Assembly (NCBI GenBank): GCA_042569785.1
Contig: JBHPGW010000054.1
Coordinates: forward strand, 1 to 17,558
Reading direction: 5' to 3'
Source of the DNA: JBHPGW01 sp042569785
Lineage (GTDB): Bacteria; Planctomycetota; Phycisphaerae; Sedimentisphaerales; Anaerobacaceae
Length of the DNA: 17,558 bases
Shown here: piece after piece, positions 12,999 through 17,558 of the stretch
Layout of the letters: every line of letters starts with the position of its first letter
Position numbering within the stretch: the first letter of the stretch is position 1
Notes under the pieces: generated by a model
What the model was told of the DNA's origin: nothing
What the model saw: the letters and a program-made list of their open reading frames with translations, nothing else
Database searches by the model: none
Made by a program: the position numbers and the translations under genes

Positions 12999-14414
12999 AT
13001 GAAAACAAAGCTGGTCATAATCGTGTTCATATTAATCGCAACCTCATTTGCTAATGCTTCTGATGAGTCACCAGAACTGGATATCATTATAAAAAGGCTC
13101 AAAAGGCTTCAAAATTTGAAAGTAAACTATAGCAGTTTCGCAGTATTTACCCCACCGCAGAAACTTATTGATTCAGCGATCAAGAATAAGAAGAAGTATT
13201 ATGATACCGGCTTACTCATAAGTGAAAGAAACTTCTCCTATCTTTCAGGAAAATCAAGACACACAAGCAGTATTATTGTGCGAGAGCCAACGGATGAAAT
13301 AAAACACATGGTTCCGGAGGTTATTTTTCAAGATATTTCATTTCCCGGAAATAGAGTCGAAGAATTCTCAACAAATGAAAAGCAGCAATACAACGTAGGG
13401 AGAATAAAAAAGAAAGAGCAGCGTAAATTGCTAACTGAAGGAATAGAAATGGGGCTTGGCTTAAGAATGTGGGGGCAGAATAAATGGCTCGAGCCAAATG
13501 AAATTAAGAATATGAATATCGACACTTCAGACTCTGGCTATCTCATCTTAACTAAAGTTGATAAAAAGGGATGTACCCATGAATGGTCTTTCAAAACTGA
13601 CATGAAATATGCATTAGAATCCTATAGAAGATTAATCCCACCATATAGCTTGCCAAATATCGAGTACAAGATGGGGGGATTTAAGGAAGTTGACGGTATT
13701 TTCCTGCCCTCTGAGATGACCTATGAAGTTAAATATTTGAAGGATGGAGAACTTAAAATAGCCCAGAAGCATGAATACAGTATAGAGAATTACAAAATTA
13801 ATGATCCAAATAACACCCCTGATAGTTATCACATAAAATGGCTGGAAAACACCTTAATTATAGATGAAATCTCAAGAGTAGGTATGTGGTGTAAAGATGG
13901 AATGCTGCAACCTGAAAAGGATTTTTATCTTGACGCCCTCGATGATTTTAACGATTTTATTCCTAAAATGAACTTTGACATCGAACGGGATTCTAATAGG
14001 ATGAAGATGTTTATTCCGGAAAAAGAGTTTGCTCTCTCTAAGAACATTGCATATGTACATGATTTATCAAGAAAAAAGTTGTTCCTGCCGAAAAAAAACG
14101 ATAACATGAAGACTGTTTATAAAAGTTTAAGCAAATCAGGACAAGGTGATATTGCCTGGGACAAAGATAAACTGTTAATAACTCGAGATGCAAAAATTAC
14201 AGAAGATTCTCTGGGGCCAAACAAACTGATACTGGTAAGCGACACTGCATTTTATCAATTAGTCAAGATCCCAAGTAAAATAAAACTTCCGGTGATATTG
14301 ACTATAAAAACTAAGAATGAAAGACAATTTGAGGTCAAAATTCATTCCATAGAATCTGATGGCATCTGGATTACTACTTCGCAGAAAAATAAAATATCAA
14401 AAAAAATGTCTTGA
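12999..14414 (+). CDS. Secreted LolA-like protein with an added C-terminal region
   Basis: The protein has 471 residues. A signal peptide spans 1-20 (IIVFILIATSFANA, cleavage before SDES). Residues 25-270 look like the LolA/LppX-type beta half-barrel seen in planctomycetes: an initial helix (LDIIIKRLKRLQNLKVNYS), LGLRMWGQNKWLEP, GCTHEWSFKTDMKYALESYR and FKEVDGIFLPSEMTYEV. Residues 285-470 are not recognised and contain Lys-rich beta segments. True LolA carries lipoproteins to the outer membrane; many planctomycete relatives are paralogues of unknown cargo. The gene lies just after a terminator, and a GATAGGAG ribosome site is present, so its promoter must lie within about 20-70 nt, possibly overlapping the terminator. 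The next gene's promoter overlaps its stop codon. Confidence 0.6.
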   Translation: MKTKLVIIVFILIATSFANASDESPELDIIIKRLKRLQNLKVNYSSFAVFTPPQKLIDSAIKNKKKYYDTGLLISERNFSYLSGKSRHTSSIIVREPTDEIKHMVPEVIFQDISFPGNRVEEFSTNEKQQYNVGRIKKKEQRKLLTEGIEMGLGLRMWGQNKWLEPNEIKNMNIDTSDSGYLILTKVDKKGCTHEWSFKTDMKYALESYRRLIPPYSLPNIEYKMGGFKEVDGIFLPSEMTYEVKYLKDGELKIAQKHEYSIENYKINDPNNTPDSYHIKWLENTLIIDEISRVGMWCKDGMLQPEKDFYLDALDDFNDFIPKMNFDIERDSNRMKMFIPEKEFALSKNIAYVHDLSRKKLFLPKKNDNMKTVYKSLSKSGQGDIAWDKDKLLITRDAKITEDSLGPNKLILVSDTAFYQLVKIPSKIKLPVILTIKTKNERQFEVKIHSIESDGIWITTSQKNKISKKMS

Positions 14415-14440
14415 CAACTTTCCCTTGAGAGAAATAGAAT
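14411..14440 (+). promoter_or_regulatory. Strong sigma-70-type promoter for the pseudopilin-like gene
   Basis: A perfect TTGACA (14411-14416) is followed after 18 nt by TAGAAT (14435-14440), 35 nt before the ATG at 14476. The -35 box overlaps the stop codon of the upstream gene. Downstream, TAGAAT-CAA-ATTCTA (14435-14449) can form a hairpin and ACCTTAAGGT (14449-14458) is a 10-bp palindrome, both possible control sites. Confidence 0.65.
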
Positions 14441-14475
14441 CAAATTCTACCTTAAGGTGACTTTAAGGACGAAAA

Positions 14476-15219
14476 ATGGGATGTCCTGCTAAGAAAGCTG
14501 GCTTTACGCTTGTTGAGCTGCTTGTTGTAATTTCGATAATTGCATTGCTGATGTCGATTTTAATGCCGGCTTTATCCAGCGCAAGACGGAGTGGGCAATC
14601 CGTGGTGTGCATGTCTAATCTTAAGCAGCTTCAATTAGGATGGCTTATGTTCGCCAATGGCAATGATGACAGAGTATGTCAGTGGCTGGCTGTAGGAGAT
14701 ACTTCCTCATTTAGCCCTGAATATAACACTGATTTGGCAATAGAGAAAGGTCCTTTGTGGCCTTATACAGGCAATGTAGAGCTTTATAAGTGCCCGTCTA
14801 ACAAAGGATGGATAAATCGCACTTGTTTTCTGTCAATATCACTTGGTAATCATTTTAGGAAATTATCATATATTGACCACCCCGGACAAAGAGCAATTAT
14901 TCTTGAAGGTGATCATTTATATGCCCCAGGTGTTATTGCCCCACTTCAAACCTTAAATATGATGTATGCTCCGGTAAATGTATACAACCAGAATCTTTGG
15001 GGTGGTAACGATTTGGCAATAAGACATAACAAAGGTTTCAATTTGTCCTTTGCCGATGGACACGTGGAACATTACACGTTCAGGGACATTAGAACGATAA
15101 AATACTTTGAGGGTGAAATGAGCACCGAAGATGCTTCTGTTAATAACAATGACCTTAAACAATTAAAACGCTGGACGGATGTTGTAAAAGCCTATGAATA
15201 TGCCGAATCGCATTTTTAG
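14476..15219 (+). CDS. Type II secretion/pilin-like protein with H-X9-DG motif
   Basis: The protein has 247 residues. A class III prepilin leader ends at Gly9, with the mature chain starting FTLVELLVVISIIALLMSIL and Glu14 at position +5. The hydrophobic helix runs to about 36. The globular part begins with CMSNLKQLQLGWLMFANGN and carries the H-X9-DG motif near the end (His184, Asp194-Gly195, in FNLSFADGHVEH). Proteins of this type occur in large numbers in planctomycetes and lentisphaeres. They are processed by prepilin peptidase, but their roles are mostly unknown; they are not GspG itself. A TAAGGA ribosome site and a near-consensus promoter precede it. The downstream single-pass protein starts 24 nt after its stop and is likely co-transcribed. 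Confidence 0.85.
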   Translation: MGCPAKKAGFTLVELLVVISIIALLMSILMPALSSARRSGQSVVCMSNLKQLQLGWLMFANGNDDRVCQWLAVGDTSSFSPEYNTDLAIEKGPLWPYTGNVELYKCPSNKGWINRTCFLSISLGNHFRKLSYIDHPGQRAIILEGDHLYAPGVIAPLQTLNMMYAPVNVYNQNLWGGNDLAIRHNKGFNLSFADGHVEHYTFRDIRTIKYFEGEMSTEDASVNNNDLKQLKRWTDVVKAYEYAESHF

Positions 15220-15243
15220 TAAAACTATTTAAAAAGCATTCTG

Positions 15244-15825
15244 ATGAACTGGAAATATTTAAAATATGATCTTGAAGAAAAATGGGAGAGGTTAGAGGTA
15301 CGCAGGCGGATAAATGACCATTCGGCGGTTGTAAAGAAAATGACCATCGGTTCTATATCTATTCTGCTAATTGTTATTTTGTTTCTTGTCTGGCCGGAGT
15401 CTGTCACAAAACCTGCAGCTACTAAAAAGGCTTGGTATTACGACCTAAATACCGGCAAGTTGTTTGTTGCCGAGGCGGACCAGAACCCGCCAATAAAAGC
15501 ACCTTCAGGACCTTTGCCCAATGGAGAATTAGCGGGCGTCTTAGCTCATGTTTATAAGTCCTACCATGATAAAAATGCGGAGCCGTTTATTGCTTTTGTG
15601 GAAAAACTGACAGATGAGGCCCAAAAAACAAGGCCTGTAAAATTAGGCCCGCCTGAAAAAAGAACCGAACAGGAAATAAAACTCTGGAACACCGGCAGAC
15701 TGATAAAAAGAGTTGATGATGACGAATGGGTTTCTTACAGCAGTCCGAAGGGACAGAACATAATCCACCATGTCGTATCTAACGAACTTGCCCGCGACAA
15801 ACTATTTTATTGCTATCCAGATTGA
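15244..15825 (+). CDS. Single-pass membrane protein of unknown function
   Basis: The protein has 193 residues. A charged, helical N-terminus (1-32) is followed by one transmembrane helix at about 35-51 (IGSISILLIVILFLVWP) and a polar extracytoplasmic domain. The segment KKAWYYDLNTGKLFVAEADQ begins that domain; it also has AGVLAHVYKSY and DDEWVSYSSPKGQNIIHHV. I recall similar proteins next to pseudopilin genes in Phycisphaerae, but no family name. The ATG is 24 nt after the pseudopilin-like gene, with a weak ribosome site and an in-frame stop at 15220, so this start is the only reasonable one. A role with the neighbouring pilin-like protein is inferred from position alone. Confidence 0.65.
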   Translation: MNWKYLKYDLEEKWERLEVRRRINDHSAVVKKMTIGSISILLIVILFLVWPESVTKPAATKKAWYYDLNTGKLFVAEADQNPPIKAPSGPLPNGELAGVLAHVYKSYHDKNAEPFIAFVEKLTDEAQKTRPVKLGPPEKRTEQEIKLWNTGRLIKRVDDDEWVSYSSPKGQNIIHHVVSNELARDKLFYCYPD

Positions 15826-15918
15826 CAACTTGACCTCTAAGCTTTGAGGTGCCAAAACACATGGCGTACACTCATTGAGAAGTTATATTATAACTCCAAT
15901 GCTCTTTGGGCTATAGGT
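15826..15918. other. Intergenic stretch with 18-bp imperfect palindrome
   Basis: ACCTCTAAGCTTTGAGGT at 15833-15850 is palindromic at 16 of 18 positions and follows the last stop by 7 nt. It may end transcription as a hairpin, although no T tract follows. The IS begins at about 15919. Confidence 0.4.
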
Positions 15919-15938
15919 CGTACAGTGCAAATATTCAT
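15919..15938 (+). repeat. Left inverted repeat of the IS
   Basis: CGTACAGTGCAAATATTCAT matches the inverse of 17295-17314 at 16 of 20 positions, with no gap. Confidence 0.6.
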
Positions 15939-16123
15939 CCACACTTAAATCTTTGTTCATTAACAAGTTAATATTCCGAATTAGAGCCGAAGAAAATTGA
16001 AATATGCCTAACTTATCTTCACAGACTTCTACAAAAACATTTTAAATCGTTCATTTGGCCTTAAAGATTTCTTTGATACGCAGACAGTTTGCGTGTCTTA
16101 TTCCAAAGCCCCCCTGACAATTC

Positions 16124-17203
16124 TTATGCAGCTAATCTGTGATATGACTTCAACAGTCCGCCCAAACGTTCAATGCAAACAATCTCAGATGTTTCATCAG
16201 TCTTGTACTTAGGCTCAATGATTCGACCTAGAGATTGATGAATTCTCTCATGATGATAATACTGCTGAAAATGATTTAATGTGTATTCAAGTTGTTTGAC
16301 AGAAGACAGTATCAAGTAATTCAAACAGTCATATTTTACTGATTTCACAAAGCGTTCAGCGATAGAATTCAAATCTGGGCTTTTTGCAGGAAGCTTGATC
16401 GGTTCAATGCCAGAGCTTTGAAGTGTGTCATAAAAACCTTCTGTTCTGTACAATGGATCTCTATCATGGATAAGATAGCGTTTACCTTTAAGAAAACCAT
16501 CTTCGCAGTCAGTTAGAATACGAGCAACTTGTCTCATATAATTACCATCAGGCTGGAGCTTGATGGGAGCGAAGAACACTTTACGTGTTGAAAATTCAAT
16601 GACAAAGAAGACTGTGCAACGGACTAGTTTACGCCCTGCCAGAAGCTCAATCGTAAAGAAATCACAGGCCGTTATGACATCCCAATGGCTCCGAAGAAAT
16701 TCATGCCAGGTTGATCTAACAGTCAGATCAGGTTCTGGGTCATAGCCATTTTCGATGAGAATATTCTTTACACTTGACTTACTGATCTTATAGCCCAAAT
16801 AAACAACCTGATCCGTTATCTTCTGATAACCCCAGCGAGGATTTTCTTCCTTGAATTTGATTACGAGATTGACTATTTCAAGAGTAATTGGCGGCCTGCC
16901 TACTTTGCCTCGATTTGAAGAACCATCGTACTTTTCAGTAATGAGTTTATTATACCAACCCATCACCGTATCTGCGGTAAATAACTCTGTACATTGCTCA
17001 AGCATTTTCCGGCTTAGTCGCTTGGCCTTGGCTGCAATCCTCATTCGTTGACGATTCGTCAAGATAATACGCTTGTTCTGCTTTTCTTGATGTTCAACAA
17101 GCACACGAACTTGTTCCCGAAGATAGTCGATAGCCTTGTAAAGCTCCTTGTCAATGCAATAAGCTATACAACCGACCAACGTGAGCCATAATTTCTGTTT
17201 CAT
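16124..17203 (-). CDS. IS transposase, integrase-core DD35E
   Basis: The protein has 359 residues and appears intact. The N-terminal helical region has a basic patch (QRMRIAAKAKRLSRKMLEQ, 52-70) and a helix-turn-helix-like GKVGRPPITLEIVNLVI and NPRWGYQKITDQV (99-133). The rve/integrase core runs from about 165 to 335, with catalytic Asp181 (TACDFFTIE), Asp247 (LIHDRDPLY) and Glu283 (SPDLNSIAERFVKSVK). The 35 residues between the last two are the DD35E spacing of IS3/IS481-type enzymes. It ends HHERIHQSLG and PKYK, typical of these proteins. There is no upstream OrfA, which favours IS481-like over IS3. No clear ribosome site precedes the ATG at 17203. Active transposition is plausible because all catalytic residues are present. 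Confidence 0.9.
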   Translation of the reverse strand: MKQKLWLTLVGCIAYCIDKELYKAIDYLREQVRVLVEHQEKQNKRIILTNRQRMRIAAKAKRLSRKMLEQCTELFTADTVMGWYNKLITEKYDGSSNRGKVGRPPITLEIVNLVIKFKEENPRWGYQKITDQVVYLGYKISKSSVKNILIENGYDPEPDLTVRSTWHEFLRSHWDVITACDFFTIELLAGRKLVRCTVFFVIEFSTRKVFFAPIKLQPDGNYMRQVARILTDCEDGFLKGKRYLIHDRDPLYRTEGFYDTLQSSGIEPIKLPAKSPDLNSIAERFVKSVKYDCLNYLILSSVKQLEYTLNHFQQYYHHERIHQSLGRIIEPKYKTDETSEIVCIERLGGLLKSYHRLAA

Positions 17204-17294
17204 AGTCTGAAGATACTAACAAATCAACATAAAATTTGCAATGACGTTCGTCCGATCGCTTTTTATCTCTATATTTTAAAAGAACTTATGGGAA

Positions 17295-17314
17295 ATTAAT
17301 TTTTGTACTGCACG
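17295..17314 (-). repeat. Right inverted repeat of the IS
   Basis: Read on the minus strand, CGTGCAGTACAAAAATTAAT pairs with the left repeat at 16 of 20 positions. The same sequence ends the truncated copy at 2893. Confidence 0.7.
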
Positions 17315-17414
17315 ACGAAAAACCACAAAATTTATTTTTTTCATATTTTTCTATAACGTTAGATATAGAAAGCACTTAAAATTTTTATTTCTTTTGCAAA
17401 AATCGTGCTAATCC

Positions 17415-17558
17415 ATGAATACAGTTCCTTTTGTTACCCCAAACCTTCCACGGCCGAGGATGTGCAAAATGCCGTTTTACTGGCTTCACAGGCCGAACAG
17501 TTATAACAGAACTGCTGTTAATGTCAGAAAATATCCGCGAGATGACAGTAGCAAGGAG
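17415..17558 (+). CDS. Possible partial ORF running off the window
   Basis: From the ATG at 17415 the frame stays open for 48 codons to the window end (MNTVPFVTPNLPRPRMCKMP then FYWLHRPNSYNRTAVNVRKY and so on). There is no Shine-Dalgarno site and no recognised domain. The sequence is less A+T-rich than the 100 nt before it, which hints at coding. Without the rest of the frame it cannot be judged. Confidence 0.25.
   Translation, partial: MNTVPFVTPNLPRPRMCKMPFYWLHRPNSYNRTAVNVRKYPRDDSSKE

Larger units (their letters stand above)
15919..17314 (-). mobile_element. Complete DD35E insertion sequence, about 1.4 kb
   Basis: One transposase gene on the minus strand lies between imperfect inverted repeats (15919-15938 and 17295-17314, 16 of 20 matches, outer sequence CGTRCAGTRCAAA). 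The right end is confirmed because similarity to the fragment at 2396-2893 stops at the same base. The left end is inferred from the repeat only. It leaves 205 nt of noncoding DNA before the transposase stop, which is long for an IS. No target duplication beyond a possible CG is seen. The family is IS481/IS3-like by the integrase core. Confidence 0.75.

Noticed and set aside
13328..14107. Minus-strand ORFs inside the LolA-like gene
   Set aside because: They are shadows of a signal-peptide-bearing gene with a good start; their sequences are low complexity.
1..17558. CRISPR array, rRNA, tRNA or restriction-modification genes
   Set aside because: No regularly spaced repeats, no RNA gene structure and no methylase or nuclease motifs were found on either strand.

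Overview
The window is A+T-rich bacterial DNA. The best guess for its source is a member of Planctomycetota, probably class Phycisphaerae. That guess rests on three things: a class III prepilin-like protein with the FTLVELLVVISIIALLMSILMPAL-type leader (typical of the PVC group) and a C-terminal H-X9-DG motif; a LolA-like secreted protein of a style common in these bacteria; and a stripped-down type II secretion gene set. There is no rRNA or tRNA to confirm it.

Layout. (1) Positions 49-2128, minus strand: a compact accessory operon. It reads, in transcription order, acyl-carrier-protein-like protein, XRE regulator, ImmA/IrrE-type zinc peptidase, thymidylate-synthase-like protein. The last two junctions are 8-nt overlaps. 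A good promoter with a small palindrome at the start site precedes the first gene. The thymidylate-synthase-like frame stops just after its catalytic cysteine motif, and may be frameshifted. (2) Positions 2273-3036: a scar. It contains the 5' third of an IS element, a probable terminus of a second IS, and the first 50 or so codons of a secreted-protein gene cut by the IS end. (3) Positions 3076-11905, minus strand: a PaaK/CapK-like adenylate-forming enzyme, a membrane-anchored DUF1573 protein, and a type II secretion block in the order gspK-gspL-gspM-gspC-gspD. The secretin is unusually long and has five, rather than three, NolW-like periplasmic modules. (4) Positions 11906-12566: a divergent regulatory region with two palindromes and one doubtful small ORF. 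(5) Positions 12567-15825, plus strand: a small acidic Cys-rich secreted protein with its own terminator, a LolA-like secreted protein, an H-X9-DG pseudopilin-like protein with a near-consensus promoter, and a single-pass membrane protein. (6) Positions 15919-17314: a complete DD35E insertion sequence of the same family as the scar in region 2. After it, 244 nt remain, with an ORF running off the end.

How the genes fit together. GspK/L/M/C/D would form the pseudopilus tip, the cytoplasmic-membrane platform and the outer-membrane channel of a T2SS. GspE, F, G, H, I and J are not in the window and must be supplied from elsewhere if the machine works. The plus-strand block encodes secreted or envelope proteins and one pilin-like protein that could use the same prepilin peptidase. 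The most novel-looking unit is the four-gene ACP/XRE/ImmA/ThyA-like operon. Its peptidase-repressor pair resembles the ImmR/ImmA and DdrO/IrrE switches, but its two other partners are metabolic-type proteins; a stress-, phage- or mobile-element-triggered role is an inference.
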